From Acidimicrobiaceae bacterium (GTDB lineage: Bacteria; Actinomycetota; Acidimicrobiia; Acidimicrobiales; RAAP-2): 46,979 nt of DNA. How positions within the stretch are numbered: the first letter of the stretch is position 1; each line of letters opens with the position of its first letter. The stretch lies in contig PLEI01000030.1 of assembly GCA_003136415.1 (NCBI GenBank), positions 1 to 46,979 on the forward strand, given 5' to 3'. Below, piece by piece: positions 34,730 through 44,071 of the stretch. The position numbers and the translations under genes were made by a program. The notes under the pieces are model-generated. The model had not been told where the DNA came from. It did not search any database and saw nothing but the letters and a program-made list of their open reading frames with translations.

Positions 34730-35004
34730 GACTCTTCGTCGTACCCGAGGTTCCACTCGACGAGCAAGTTCTCTCGCTCAGCGTCGCGGTTCACGCGCTC
34801 GCGGTTTCGGCGAAATTGCGGGTCGTGGGGCGGTAAGAACCGCAGGCGAGCGTCAATGCGGTCCACGAAGGCCTGAATCTGCTCTTCGTCGCCGAAGACC
34901 ATGCGACACTCCCAGTGGGGCGCCACGGGTCCGAGGTAGACGACTTGGACGTGACCGACGGGGTCGGTGACCTCAGTGGTTTCGGTGGTCGGAACCTGGC
35001 TCAC
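34726..35004 (-). CDS. Hypothetical 92-aa protein
   Basis: A complete frame from the ATG at 35004, overlapping the stop of the zincin-like gene by 4 bases at the 3' end (convergent). The N-terminus is Thr/Glu-rich; the middle has HVQVVYLGPVAPHWECRMVF and a helix EEQIQAFVDRIDARL. No membrane segment. It looks like a conserved small actinobacterial protein by composition, but I cannot name a family. A ribosome binding site (AGGAG) lies about 7 bases upstream of the ATG. Confidence 0.6.
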   Translation of the reverse strand: MSQVPTTETTEVTDPVGHVQVVYLGPVAPHWECRMVFGDEEQIQAFVDRIDARLRFLPPHDPQFRRNRERVNRDAERENLLVEWNLGYDEES

Positions 35005-35121
35005 GGTACTCCTTCAGAGAACGTCGTACTACGGGAGTTCCAGTCTACCTTTTCGCCTCCGGGCCGCCACGAGCCTCCAGTGTGTCCCAATGACGCCCCT
35101 CACCGGGTCTAGGGTCGTGGC

Positions 35122-35940
35122 GTGCTCGAGTGCGTGGTGAACATTTCCGAGGGACGCGACCGCGCCGTTCTGGAGCGCCTCTCGCTATCGGCCGGAATTT
35201 CACTGCGCGATCGCCACAGTGACGTCTTTCACAATCGCAGCGTCTTCACGCTGATCAACACGGCCGCCGAGCTGCTTCGCGACGTGCGCAATCTGATCAA
35301 CGTCGCCGTGGGCGTCCTCGACCTCGAACATCACGAGGGAGTGCACCCGCGCCTCGGCGTCGTCGACGTCGTCCCCTTCGTCGCCCTGTGGCCCGATCTT
35401 CCCGCTGCGGCAATTCAACTGCGCGACCTGACGGCCGAGTGGATCGCGACGACCCATGAGGTGCCCGTCTTTCTCTACGGGCCACTGCCGGCCGGAGATC
35501 GGACGTTGCCCTACGTCCGCGCCAATGCTTTCAAGAGCCTTCATCCGGATTTTGGCCCTCCGCGACCCGACCCGCGCCTCGGTGCCGTCGTCGTGGGAGC
35601 GCGCGACGTCTTGATCGCCTGGAACCTGTGGCTCAAAGACGTGAGTCTCGAGCGCGCCAAGTTGTTGGCGCAGTTGGTACGTCGCCCGGGAGTGCGAGCC
35701 CTCGGCTTGCAAGTCGGTGACGAAGTCCAGGTGAGCTGCAACCTCTTTGACACGTCGGTGGCGACGCCGTCTCAGGTGTACGACCTGGTGGCATCGCACG
35801 TGACCGAGGGTGTGATTGACCACGCCGAATTGGTGGGGCTCATTCCGCGCTCAGTGCTGGACGCCGAAGACCCGACGCGCTGGGCGCAACTGGGCCTCAG
35901 CGAGGACGCGACTATCGAGTCGCGTCTCGTAACCGACTAA
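35122..35940 (+). CDS. Glutamate formiminotransferase (FTCD N-domain type)
   Basis: 272 residues from a GTG at 35122. The N-terminal LECVVNISEGRD is the family's signature start. HHEGVHPRLGVVDVVPFVAL has the expected conserved His and GxHPRxGxxD motif, and VGARDVLIAWNLWLKD follows later. It transfers the formimino group from formiminoglutamate to tetrahydrofolate, the last step of the hut route that the HutI/U/H cluster further right begins. No cyclodeaminase domain is fused, unlike bifunctional FTCD. It is located about 7 kb from the hut cluster and overlaps the WhiB gene end by 4 bases. Confidence 0.88.
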   Translation: MLECVVNISEGRDRAVLERLSLSAGISLRDRHSDVFHNRSVFTLINTAAELLRDVRNLINVAVGVLDLEHHEGVHPRLGVVDVVPFVALWPDLPAAAIQLRDLTAEWIATTHEVPVFLYGPLPAGDRTLPYVRANAFKSLHPDFGPPRPDPRLGAVVVGARDVLIAWNLWLKDVSLERAKLLAQLVRRPGVRALGLQVGDEVQVSCNLFDTSVATPSQVYDLVASHVTEGVIDHAELVGLIPRSVLDAEDPTRWAQLGLSEDATIESRLVTD

Positions 35941-36212
35941 CTCGCCTGGGCGCGACGTTCGAGGGCGCGTGCACGGCGCAGGCGACGACGCTCACGTTCG
36001 CTCATTCCGCCCCAAATGCCGAACTTTTCACCATTATCGAGGGCGAACTCGAGGCAGTCCTCGCGCACCACGCAGCCGCGGCACACTTCCTTGGCTTCAC
36101 GAGTGGACGCACCACGCTCGGGAAAGAAGAGGTCCGGATCGACGCCCATGCAGTTCGAACGAGCCTGCCAGCCGCGATCTTCCATTCCAATCATCACATT
36201 GACGATTTCCAT
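35937..36212 (-). CDS. WhiB-family iron-sulfur transcriptional regulator
   Basis: About 91 residues from the ATG at 36212, chosen because GGAGGAAAT lies 7-8 bases upstream; the longer frame lacks a site. Four conserved cysteines (C21, C44, C47, C53) bind a 4Fe-4S cluster. The GIWGG turn is at 65-69, followed by a basic tail (RERRRLRRARALERR) for DNA binding. Length and motifs are typical. WhiB proteins act with the main sigma factor in Actinobacteria. This supports the phylum assignment. Which WhiB group it belongs to is not clear; WhiB1/WhmD-like short forms look closest. Confidence 0.95.
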   Translation of the reverse strand: MEIVNVMIGMEDRGWQARSNCMGVDPDLFFPERGASTREAKEVCRGCVVREDCLEFALDNGEKFGIWGGMSERERRRLRRARALERRAQAS

Positions 36213-36369
36213 GTCGATTTCCTCCCCGCCGGTGGTTTTCGCCACCGATGTAATTACAACCTTGTCATTGTGGCGGAATTTCCCCAGAAATGCAAATCGA
36301 ATTTGAAACGTCTCCCCTCCGAATTCAACGGAACATGACCCCTTCTCGCCCCACCTACTGTGGTGGACT

Positions 36370-37386
36370 ATGACGTCGCTCTCCCCCTTCGCCGGACTCC
36401 TCTACGAAGGCCGCGACGACGACCTGGTGAGGTTTCGTGAGAACCCGATTGATGACACGTTGTCCACCATGGTGCGCTCGATCTTCGACTCACTCGACGA
36501 GCATCGCGACGACGTTCGCCAGGGTCTCAGCGAGGACGACTGCGACCTGTTGATCCTGTTCGCACGTCGTCGCACCGTGGGCGCCCTTCGCGAGAATTCA
36601 TTGCGCGCGGTCCAGGACGCTCTTGACGCCTACGCGCTTCTTCCCACCGAGCGCGACGTGCCGTGGGAGTCGTGGTTCAAGGCGACACTGGTCATCGGTC
36701 GACACCTTGGTCTGATGCTCGACGATGCGCACCAGCGCTTCTCGAACGGCGCCACTGAGGTGGTCGCCGAACGCGCCGACGTCGCGTTCGACGGCGTCGG
36801 GCGCATTACGGATCTGGCGCAGTGCCACGTCATCGAAGTAACAACCTCCTACGGCGTCGGGCTCCTCGAGACCACCGTCGTGCGCGAGCAGGCGTCGAAG
36901 TCGTGGGGCGGCATCACGGGCTTGCCGGTGGTGTTGGGCCAGTACCAGGTGAACTACTCACCCACCACCAACCTGGCCGAGATGGCGGTCGCCATCGCCG
37001 ACGCCCTCGACACCTCGGGGTTCGTCACGACCTCGGCGATCCACCAGGACCAGCTGGTGGCGAGCACCTTCGACCTGGTGACGTCGGGCTCGTACCTCGA
37101 CTCGCTGGGTTGCCTGAGTTTCTTCGCCGACGGTGCGCAGGGCCAGCCGACCTTCGCGGTGGTGGTGGCCGAGGTGGCGTCCGAGGAACACTACGACGTG
37201 CAATTCCAGGGCGACGACTTGGCACAGGACCTCGCCGAGGCCGCCGACACGATTGAGGAGCAGTCCGCTCTCGCCAGGGGTTCGTGCGTCGTGGTCGTGA
37301 GCGCGCTACCCGACTTCGGGGAGGACGCGAGCGACGAGCCAATCGACCTTTCGTCGTTCCTCGAGATCGCGCGCCAGGCGCTCTAG
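36370..37386 (+). CDS. Unrecognised 338-aa protein
   Basis: A complete, acidic frame from the ATG at 36370. It has no membrane segment or signal peptide. Internal patterns such as VIEVTTSYGVGLLETTVVREQA and SFFADGAQGQPTFAVVVAEVASEE suggest an alpha/beta fold. DLVTSGSYLDSLGCLSFFAD might be a repeat of an earlier strand. I do not recognise a family. It is divergent from whiB with about 160 bp between the starts, a space that holds both promoters. The 3' end is 29 bp from the DUF929-like gene (convergent). Confidence 0.75.
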   Translation: MTSLSPFAGLLYEGRDDDLVRFRENPIDDTLSTMVRSIFDSLDEHRDDVRQGLSEDDCDLLILFARRRTVGALRENSLRAVQDALDAYALLPTERDVPWESWFKATLVIGRHLGLMLDDAHQRFSNGATEVVAERADVAFDGVGRITDLAQCHVIEVTTSYGVGLLETTVVREQASKSWGGITGLPVVLGQYQVNYSPTTNLAEMAVAIADALDTSGFVTTSAIHQDQLVASTFDLVTSGSYLDSLGCLSFFADGAQGQPTFAVVVAEVASEEHYDVQFQGDDLAQDLAEAADTIEEQSALARGSCVVVVSALPDFGEDASDEPIDLSSFLEIARQAL

Positions 37387-37414
37387 TTCTTTCGACCGCC
37401 GCCGCCGTCGTTGG

Positions 37415-38263
37415 CTACGACGGTGCGGTGATGCTCGGCGCGTGGCACACCGGCGCCGGGCGCGCGCCGGTCAAGGAACAAATGGCCGCCGTGATCTCGT
37501 TGGCCGCCCCCACGATCTCCTGGGTGATGGGGCTCGACGCGTTAGCGAGTCCCGCGGCGATTGTCGACTGCGACAAACCACTCAGGACGCTGGGCGAAAA
37601 GTTAGAGCCGGCTTGGAAGTAGCGATTGCCGATGTCGAGGAACGGTATCGATCCCGGGTAGCCCACCGCGTTGGCGCGAAGATAGCTGTTCTGGTCGTAC
37701 TTGGAGAAGACGGCCAACTGGCGTGCATCCATTTTCTGCAACGTCTGATGGGCACGATTTTGAGTTTCAACGGCCTCAAAACTCAAGTAGGGCGACGAGA
37801 ACGTGGCGTGAACGAATGTCAGTGTCGGTGTGTTGGGATCGGTCTCACCGACGGCATCTGACGACGTGGTGAGTTCCAAGCCCGACAGGGTCCCAAAACG
37901 ACCCAACGCCACCGCGACCGCCCATCGCTCGGCCGCGCAGAAGGGACAAAATTCCGCCCCCACGTAGAGAAAATCGGGCTTGCCCTTCAGTGAGAGCGTC
38001 GGCTGGCTCGCGATGAACGTGAGCGGCGATACCGCAGACGCCGAGATCAGATGCGACACCGCGTTGGCCACCGTCATGTTGGGTGTTGTCACCTCGCCCT
38101 GTAAGTACAGGGACGCGGGGGTGTCCGCCACGGTATTCGTCGAACTGGCATTTCGCGTGACCTTCACGACCACGAACGTCGCGACCACGATGACGACCAC
38201 CGCAATTGCCATCCAGGTGTAGAAGGAACTGCGCTCTCGCCCCTTCGTCGCGGCAGCCATCAC
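37415..38263 (-). CDS. DUF929 family thioredoxin-like membrane protein
   Basis: 282 residues from the GTG at 38263; the ATG at 38260 is equally possible. One N-terminal membrane segment (about 16-36: MAIAVVVIVVATFVVVKV) anchors an outside domain. The motif FLYVGAEFCPFCAAERW contains CPFC, a redox-like CxxC, as in DUF929. The remaining sequence fits a thioredoxin fold (SIPFLDIGNRYFQAG near the cis-Pro position). Possibly it takes part in disulfide exchange outside the cell. It is the third gene in an operon with a membrane protein and a winged-helix regulator; its start overlaps the regulator's stop. Confidence 0.82.
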   Translation of the reverse strand: MMAAATKGRERSSFYTWMAIAVVVIVVATFVVVKVTRNASSTNTVADTPASLYLQGEVTTPNMTVANAVSHLISASAVSPLTFIASQPTLSLKGKPDFLYVGAEFCPFCAAERWAVAVALGRFGTLSGLELTTSSDAVGETDPNTPTLTFVHATFSSPYLSFEAVETQNRAHQTLQKMDARQLAVFSKYDQNSYLRANAVGYPGSIPFLDIGNRYFQAGSNFSPSVLSGLSQSTIAAGLANASSPITQEIVGAANEITAAICSLTGARPAPVCHAPSITAPS

Positions 38264-38592
38264 GAGCCAATCCCTTCGATGTGGGCCACCAACGCCTTAA
38301 GAGCGCTCACCTCGTCGCGCAATGCACGCGAGCCGGCTTTGGTCTTGGAAACCCACGTGCGAGCACGTTTACCTTCGTAGCCCTTGTCGATGTGAACGAG
38401 GCCCGCCGCTTGGAGAACCGTGAGGTGCTGTGAGAGGTTGCCCCCCGTGAGACCGAGCGCGTCTTGGAGGTAGCCGAAGTCCACCTTGCCACCCTCCTGG
38501 ACGATGGTGAGGATTCCCAAACGCGTCCTCTGGTGCACGAGGTCGTTGAGACTGGAAGTGAATTCGGCGACGTCGTGACGGGTGTCCGACAT
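38260..38592 (-). CDS. Winged-helix transcriptional regulator
   Basis: 110 residues from the ATG at 38592, which overlaps the stop of the membrane gene as TAATG. A winged helix is clear: HQRTRLGILTIVQEGGKVDF, then YLQDALGLTGGNLSQHLTVL, LQAAGLVHIDKGYEGKRARTW. This is the ArsR/MarR-like group that regulates small operons. No metal-binding Cys is seen. The operon promoter has inverted repeats (TGACAG/CTGTCA) that are good candidates for its own operator. Confidence 0.85.
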   Translation of the reverse strand: MSDTRHDVAEFTSSLNDLVHQRTRLGILTIVQEGGKVDFGYLQDALGLTGGNLSQHLTVLQAAGLVHIDKGYEGKRARTWVSKTKAGSRALRDEVSALKALVAHIEGIGS

Positions 38593-39377
38593 TAGTAACC
38601 TCGCTGACGAAGACGGCGGCGTTGATCGTGGCAACGAGCCGACACGAAGAGAGCTCCTAGGACCAGGTAGATTCCGGGCAACACGACCGTGTAGACGTCA
38701 AAATTCGAATTGGTCACCCAGCCACCAAGTCCGTCCCATCGAAGAAATCCGGCGGCCGGGTACTCGCTGACGCCCCAGACGATGGCTGAGAAACCGACAC
38801 CGAACACCACCGACGTGATCGATCGCTCCGGCCACACCAGAATCCACAGTCCAATGACCACGATCCACAGTGGAGTCGCTCCCGCGTCCCACACATGCGA
38901 TGAGGCGGAGAAGGGCGGTCGAATGTCGCCTGGACTCGACTTGATCCACGCAATGGCCAGGAGCGACATCGTCGTCACGACAATCGGCCAACGATGCATC
39001 CGCAGTCCCATTCGATTCGATCGCGTTCGATACCACTGGGCGATGACGAGGGAAACCATAATCAATCCCGCAATCCAGTAGAAACTGAGCCAGGTGCCCA
39101 GAGAGTTCAGGGTGAAGCCCTGCGTCAATATTCCGCTCGCCGGGAGACGATCGTATCCGGCACAGGTCACGACGTAGTGTCCGCCCGACCGGTAACACGA
39201 CACGGCCTGGGGAATCGACCATTGCCATCGGTAATAGAGTGGCGCCGACACCAGCGTCAGCGTCGAAAAGAGAGCCAACGGAAGCCAGTGGAGATTGCGG
39301 TCACTGCGCACCCGTCGACGCAGGGCGTCGACGGACGACAGCACATCCTCGGCTTCGAGCGTCAATAGGTTTGTCAT
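38592..39377 (-). CDS. Hypothetical multi-pass membrane protein
   Basis: About 261 residues from the ATG at 39377. Six or so hydrophobic segments (WLPLALFSTLTLVSAPLYY, WLSFYWIAGLIMVSLVIAQW, WPIVVTTMSLLAIAWI, PLWIVVIGLWILVWP, SVVFGVGFSAIVWGV and VVLPGIYLVLGALFV). There is no family that I can name. It is the first gene of the operon with the winged-helix regulator and the DUF929-like protein. The start is fixed by a well-spaced promoter whose predicted transcription start coincides with the ATG, so it is probably leaderless. Confidence 0.75.
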   Translation of the reverse strand: MTNLLTLEAEDVLSSVDALRRRVRSDRNLHWLPLALFSTLTLVSAPLYYRWQWSIPQAVSCYRSGGHYVVTCAGYDRLPASGILTQGFTLNSLGTWLSFYWIAGLIMVSLVIAQWYRTRSNRMGLRMHRWPIVVTTMSLLAIAWIKSSPGDIRPPFSASSHVWDAGATPLWIVVIGLWILVWPERSITSVVFGVGFSAIVWGVSEYPAAGFLRWDGLGGWVTNSNFDVYTVVLPGIYLVLGALFVSARCHDQRRRLRQRGY

Positions 39378-39413
39378 ACAAACCAATATGACAGACAAAC
39401 GTTATTCTGTCAA
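39378..39413 (-). promoter_or_regulatory. Leaderless promoter and operator of the membrane/regulator operon
   Basis: On the minus strand, TTGACA (39408-39413) and CATATT (39385-39390) are separated by exactly 17 bp, and the ATG follows 7 bp after the -10. TGACAG overlaps the -35 and its reverse complement CTGTCA lies just before the -10, an inverted repeat inside the promoter. A GTTTGTC/GACAAAC pair spans the start region. Repression by the winged-helix protein two genes down is inferred. Confidence 0.65.
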
Positions 39414-39430
39414 TGTCGATTGACGTGCGA

Positions 39431-41425
39431 CTATCCCGCCCGGCGCGAACGCACAAAATCGTCAAGGACGTAGACGCCCAGTTCGTCGACCGACGTGTAG
39501 AAGGTCCGTCCACCGTTGACCCTCGAGATCTGCTCGACGAAGGGGAACTGACTGCGCTCAATGTCGAGGGCGAAGGTGTTGATGGTGATGCCGGCCTTCG
39601 TGCAGCGCAGGACCTCGGCCATGGTGCGCTGCAGGGTCTCGGCGACCGGCGGCCAGGAGAAGAACGGCTCGCCGTAATCGTTGAGGTGCGCGGTGGGCTC
39701 GCCGTCGGTGACGACAACGACCTGCCGTTCGCCGCGCTCGCTGCGCATGAGGTGACGGCTGAGCGCTAACGCGTGCTGGAGGTTGGTGCCGTAGTTGTAG
39801 TCGATGGTGAGCGAGGGAATGTCCTCGATGCGCAGTTCCTGAGCAGTCTCGCCAAATCCCACCACCGCGACGAAGTCGCGCGGGTACTTGGAGCGAATCA
39901 ACTGGGTCAACGCGAGCACCATTTTCTTGGCGGGCACCAGGTTGCCCCGCATGGCCATCGACAGCGACAGGTCGATGGCGAAGACCGTCGACGAGCGCCG
40001 GGTCGCTTCGTACTCCTCGACCGCGAAGTCGTCGGGGTGCAGTTTGACCGGAGTACCCGGGCCCTGACGGTAGAGCGCGTTGCGCAAGGTCTGGTGCAGG
40101 TGCAGGGAGAAGGGCTCGCCGGGCTCCCACGGCTTGGCGGTCTCTTCGCGGTCGCCGCCGCGCGCCACGGTCGCCGCGCGGTGTCCGCCCAGCGTCGGCG
40201 AGTCGCGCAACTGACCAAAGAGATCCTTGAGCGCTTGCTGGCCGATTTGGCGAACGCCCTTGGCGGTGAGTTCAAGTCTCCCCTGTTCACGGTCAATAAA
40301 CCCTCGATCCTTGAGACCCTTCAGGGCCCGCTGCAAGCGCGCGATGTGGCGCGCGGCGTCGTCGCCCAAGTGTCGGCGCACGGCGTCGATGTCGACTTCG
40401 GGCAGCCCGTAGGCGGCGTTGGCCCGACCGAGAAAGTTCTCGAGACCTTGCAATTGTCCCAGCTGCTCGGCGACGGACGTCGCGTCGGAGAAGGAGCCAC
40501 CCTGTTGTCCACGCATGCGGTGCGCGCGCTGCCAGTCGATGTCGGGGGTCGCCTGGCGCAAGTTCGAGACGAGGCGATTGAGCGAGAAGTCGAGGTCCAT
40601 GTTCTGCATCATCTGCGAGAACAATCCGCGCAGTTCGGACTGTTGTTCGGCCGAGAGTGAATTGAACATCGCCTCGGCGGCGGCGGCGCGCTCGGCCATC
40701 ATGCGCACGACGTCGTCCAAGGTTTCGGCGCCGGGAAAGAAGTCGCCGTAGTTCTCCATGAAGTTCTCAAAGGAGGGATTGATTTCCTCGCCGCGGCGGT
40801 CCTGTTCGATCATGGTCGAGAGCGCGTCCATCATGTCGCGCACTCGCTGGACTTCGCCCGAGTCGGGGTGCGAGAACATCTCCTTGCTCTGCTCAAAATA
40901 CGTGGAGAGTAAATCGTCGTTGAGTTCGGCGACCAGCTTCTCGTACTCCTCGCGCGCTTCGGACGAGATGAACTCGTACTCCTGAAAAGAGCGCAAGCGC
41001 TCGCCCAACCGGTCACCCATCAGGTCGCGCTGCATGGCCCGCTGGTCGACGAGGTCGCGGGTCACGTCGATGCGTCGCTCATCACCGGATTCGCGCGCGT
41101 CGCTCATCAACTCCTGCGCGGCGCTCTCCTCGGTCGCTTCAATCTGGTCGAGCCACTCGCGGAAGCGCTGGAGTTCGCCGTCGGGGTCACCTTGGCGTTC
41201 CATCTCTTGACGACGTTGGCGGGTACGCTCCAGGAGTTCGCGTAGTCCCTCGATGCGTTCACCGTCCTCGGTGGTGTAGCCGTCGTTGAGCAAGCGGTCC
41301 ATCGCTGCTTCGAGGTCGCCGTGTTCCATGACGTCGTCGGCGAGAAGCTTCAAGAACTCGTCGACGTCGACGTCATCATCGTCGTCGTCGTCACCGTAGC
41401 GACGAAAGCCGTAGCGAACCGCCAC
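39431..41425 (-). CDS. VWA domain protein (partner of MoxR-like AAA ATPase)
   Basis: 664 residues from a GTG at 41425 that overlaps the AAA gene stop (TAGTG). The N-terminus has an Asp run (DDDDDDDVDVD) and long charged helices. The VWA domain occupies about the last 180 residues, with MIDAS motif DLSLSM near residue 485, a Thr in YGTNLQHAL and Asp in VVVTDGEPT. This is the layout of magnesium chelatase BchD-like or CoxE-like stress proteins. With its neighbour it probably forms a chaperone-like complex acting on an unknown target. No tetrapyrrole genes are near. Confidence 0.88.
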   Translation of the reverse strand: MAVRYGFRRYGDDDDDDDVDVDEFLKLLADDVMEHGDLEAAMDRLLNDGYTTEDGERIEGLRELLERTRQRRQEMERQGDPDGELQRFREWLDQIEATEESAAQELMSDARESGDERRIDVTRDLVDQRAMQRDLMGDRLGERLRSFQEYEFISSEAREEYEKLVAELNDDLLSTYFEQSKEMFSHPDSGEVQRVRDMMDALSTMIEQDRRGEEINPSFENFMENYGDFFPGAETLDDVVRMMAERAAAAEAMFNSLSAEQQSELRGLFSQMMQNMDLDFSLNRLVSNLRQATPDIDWQRAHRMRGQQGGSFSDATSVAEQLGQLQGLENFLGRANAAYGLPEVDIDAVRRHLGDDAARHIARLQRALKGLKDRGFIDREQGRLELTAKGVRQIGQQALKDLFGQLRDSPTLGGHRAATVARGGDREETAKPWEPGEPFSLHLHQTLRNALYRQGPGTPVKLHPDDFAVEEYEATRRSSTVFAIDLSLSMAMRGNLVPAKKMVLALTQLIRSKYPRDFVAVVGFGETAQELRIEDIPSLTIDYNYGTNLQHALALSRHLMRSERGERQVVVVTDGEPTAHLNDYGEPFFSWPPVAETLQRTMAEVLRCTKAGITINTFALDIERSQFPFVEQISRVNGGRTFYTSVDELGVYVLDDFVRSRRAG

Positions 41426-42849
41426 TACCGATTCCTCGAACGATAGAGGGCCCTCGCCCCGGAGGCGTCCTTGGCGAGGCGCTTGGTGAGGTGCAGACCC
41501 TCGAGCACGAACTCCGCGGCCGAGATAACGACACCGTCGCTGGCGTCATCACCCGCCACCCGGCGCGCGGCCTCGTCCAGGGCGGGCATGACCGCCAGGA
41601 CGTCGAGATAGTCCTGATCCGCGAGATCGTCACCGGTGTGCACCACGGCCTCGGAGGCGAATGCTTCGACGATGGCTCCCGCCTCTTCGAGCACGACGTG
41701 CTCCATGAAGCTCTGGCGCACCGCCAGGGAGATGAGCGCCGCGATGACCTGGTCGGCATCCTCGTCGTCCATGGTGTCGAACTCGATCTTGCCCTGGGTG
41801 GATTGCACCATGGCCGCCAAGTCGCTGATGCGCGGGACGATCGTTGCGTCACCGGTGCGCAGGGCGCGCCGCAGCGCGCTGGCAACCACGATCTCGAAGT
41901 TGGCGATAGAGAGGCGCACCGACACACCCGAGCGCTGGGAGATCACGTGGCTCTGGCGCGCGACGTGGCTCACGCGCGTGACGATGTCCTCGATGAACCA
42001 GGGAATTTCGATGGGTCGATCGGCGCGCGGGAGCTGGGCCTCCTGGCGCACGATGGCCACCTCCGTGGAGATCTCGTAGGGGTAGTGGGTACGAATCTGC
42101 GATCCGAATCGGTCCTTCAAGGGCGTGATGAGCCGTCCGCGGTTCGTGTAGTCCTCGGGGTTCGCCGTGGCCACGACCAGGAGGTCGAGCTCGAGGCGCA
42201 CCAGGTGTCCGCGAATCTGGACGTCGCGCTCCTCGAGTACGTTGAGCAGCCCCACCTGGATGCGCTCGGACAAGTCGGGCAATTCGTTGATGGCGAAGAT
42301 GCCGCGATTCGACTTGGGGACGAGCCCAAACGACAGTGCGCGCGGGTCATCGAGATAGAGCCCGCCGGCCACCTTGATGGGGTCGACCTCACCTATCAAG
42401 TCGGCCATGGACGTGTCGGGCGAGGCGAGCTTCTCGGCGAGGCGCCGCGAGCGGTGCACCCACGCGATCGGCGTCTCCTCCCCACGCTCGGCCACCAGTT
42501 CTTGGGCGAACACCGACAACGGCGCGAAGGGATCATCGCGGACTTCGGAGCCCTCAACAATCGGTAGCCACTCGTCCAACAGCTCCACCAACGAGCGGAT
42601 CATGCGCGTTTTCGCCTGGCCGCGCTCACCCAGCAGGATGATGTCGTGCCCGGCCAGTAACGCCGTCTCGAGTTGCGGCAGGACCGTGTCCTCGTAGCCC
42701 AGGACGGCCGAGGACAGGGCCTGGCCGGTGCGCAGGCGCTCCTCGAGATTCGCGCGTATTTCTTCGCGCACACTGCGCGGCGCGTAGCCGGCGGCGCGCA
42801 GTCCCGCCAGAGTGGTGGGGAGGTGGTCGGGGGCGAGGAGTGTGTTCAT
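41425..42849 (-). CDS. MoxR/magnesium-chelatase-I-like AAA+ ATPase
   Basis: 474 residues. Walker A is GERGQAKT (74-81). The Walker B-like strand reads RGIFAINELPDL, with Asn-Glu in place of Asp-Glu. Later AAA motifs include VVATANPEDYTNRGR (sensor 1) and LKDRFGSQIRTHYP (arginine finger region). The C-terminal helical domain is about 330-474. It is translationally coupled to the downstream VWA gene, a common pair in which the AAA protein remodels or activates a target bound by the VWA protein. Its start lies 58 bp from the hutI stop. Confidence 0.9.
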   Translation of the reverse strand: MNTLLAPDHLPTTLAGLRAAGYAPRSVREEIRANLEERLRTGQALSSAVLGYEDTVLPQLETALLAGHDIILLGERGQAKTRMIRSLVELLDEWLPIVEGSEVRDDPFAPLSVFAQELVAERGEETPIAWVHRSRRLAEKLASPDTSMADLIGEVDPIKVAGGLYLDDPRALSFGLVPKSNRGIFAINELPDLSERIQVGLLNVLEERDVQIRGHLVRLELDLLVVATANPEDYTNRGRLITPLKDRFGSQIRTHYPYEISTEVAIVRQEAQLPRADRPIEIPWFIEDIVTRVSHVARQSHVISQRSGVSVRLSIANFEIVVASALRRALRTGDATIVPRISDLAAMVQSTQGKIEFDTMDDEDADQVIAALISLAVRQSFMEHVVLEEAGAIVEAFASEAVVHTGDDLADQDYLDVLAVMPALDEAARRVAGDDASDGVVISAAEFVLEGLHLTKRLAKDASGARALYRSRNR

Positions 42850-42907
42850 ACCTCCAACTTATGTCCCGAGCCGTCCGTCTCACTCGCCCCAGCTCGCGCA
42901 GCGGCGT

Positions 42908-44071
42908 TCATTCGACGCCGTTGCGCCACACCTCCCTGACCAGCGACGCACCCGGTCGATACGCCAGGTGCGCCACCCGCGGCGCGTTCAGAATGACCAA
43001 ATCGGCGCGCGCACCAACGCTGAGGTGCCCGACGTCGTCGCGTCGCAGCGCCGCGGCCCCACCACGCGTCGCGGACCACACAGCCTCATCCACGCTGAGG
43101 CCCATCTCACGCACCGCCAGGGCGATCACGAAGGACATGGACGTGACGTACGACGTTCCGGGATTGCAGTCGGTCGCGAGCGCCACGGTGACCCCGGCGT
43201 CGCGTAGCCGTCGCCCCGACGGATAGGGCGAACGGGTCGAGAACTCCGCGCCGGGGAGCAGCGTCGCCACCGTGTGCGACCCCGCCAGTCGCTCGACGTC
43301 CTCGTCGTCCACGTACGTGCAGTGGTCCACGCTCGCGCAGTCCAACTCGACGGCCAGAGAAATTGCCCCGATGTCGCGAAGTTGATTGGCGTGCAGGCGC
43401 AACTCGTGACCCGCCGCGCGACCGGCGTTGAGCACCACGCGGGCCTCGTCGACGTCGAAGGCGCCGTCGTCGCAGAAGACGTCAGTCCACTTGGCCCCGG
43501 CGCAGCGTCGCATCATCTCTCCGGCCACCAGTTCGACGTAGGCACCACGGTCGTGCGTGAATTCGCGCGGCACCACGTGCGCCCCGAGAAACGTGACTTC
43601 GTCGGTGATCTCCGACGCCAGGTCGACGAGCCGGGCCTCGCCCGCGACGTCGAGCGAATAGCCCGACTTCACTTCGACCGTGGTGACTCCCCCGGCGCGC
43701 AGTGCGCCCAGGCGGGTGCCGCTCTCTTGGCGCAGCTGCTCGTCGCTCGCGGCGCGAGTCGCCTCGACGGTGCGCGCAATACCTCGCCCGGCGTAGGGCC
43801 TCCCGGCCATGCGTGCTTCGAACTCATCGGAGCGTTCTCCCGCGAAGATCAGATGCGTGTGCGAATCGACGAAGCCCGGCACCACCGCGGCGCCGCGGGC
43901 GTCGTAACGCTCATCGGCGTCGGGGGCGCTACTCGAATCACCGACCCACAGGACCCGCTCGTCATCGACCACGAGCGCCGCATCGCGCAGTCGACCGACC
44001 GGCGAGTGGTCGCCGAGTTCGACGTTGTTCGTGAGCAACTCTCCGATGTTGGTGAGCAGCCGCGAGACCAT
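42908..44071 (-). CDS. hutI: Imidazolonepropionase
   Basis: 387 residues from the ATG at 44071, which overlaps the hutU stop as ATGA. It is an amidohydrolase with metal ligands SHTHLIF (HxH), His in GAHVVPRE, HANQL, and Asp in ATDCNPG. It hydrolyses 4-imidazolone-5-propanoate to N-formimino-L-glutamate, step three of histidine breakdown. The frame extends far upstream inside hutU, but that part is low-complexity shadow. It is the third gene after hutH and hutU and of standard length. Confidence 0.94.
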   Translation of the reverse strand: MVSRLLTNIGELLTNNVELGDHSPVGRLRDAALVVDDERVLWVGDSSSAPDADERYDARGAAVVPGFVDSHTHLIFAGERSDEFEARMAGRPYAGRGIARTVEATRAASDEQLRQESGTRLGALRAGGVTTVEVKSGYSLDVAGEARLVDLASEITDEVTFLGAHVVPREFTHDRGAYVELVAGEMMRRCAGAKWTDVFCDDGAFDVDEARVVLNAGRAAGHELRLHANQLRDIGAISLAVELDCASVDHCTYVDDEDVERLAGSHTVATLLPGAEFSTRSPYPSGRRLRDAGVTVALATDCNPGTSYVTSMSFVIALAVREMGLSVDEAVWSATRGGAAALRRDDVGHLSVGARADLVILNAPRVAHLAYRPGASLVREVWRNGVE

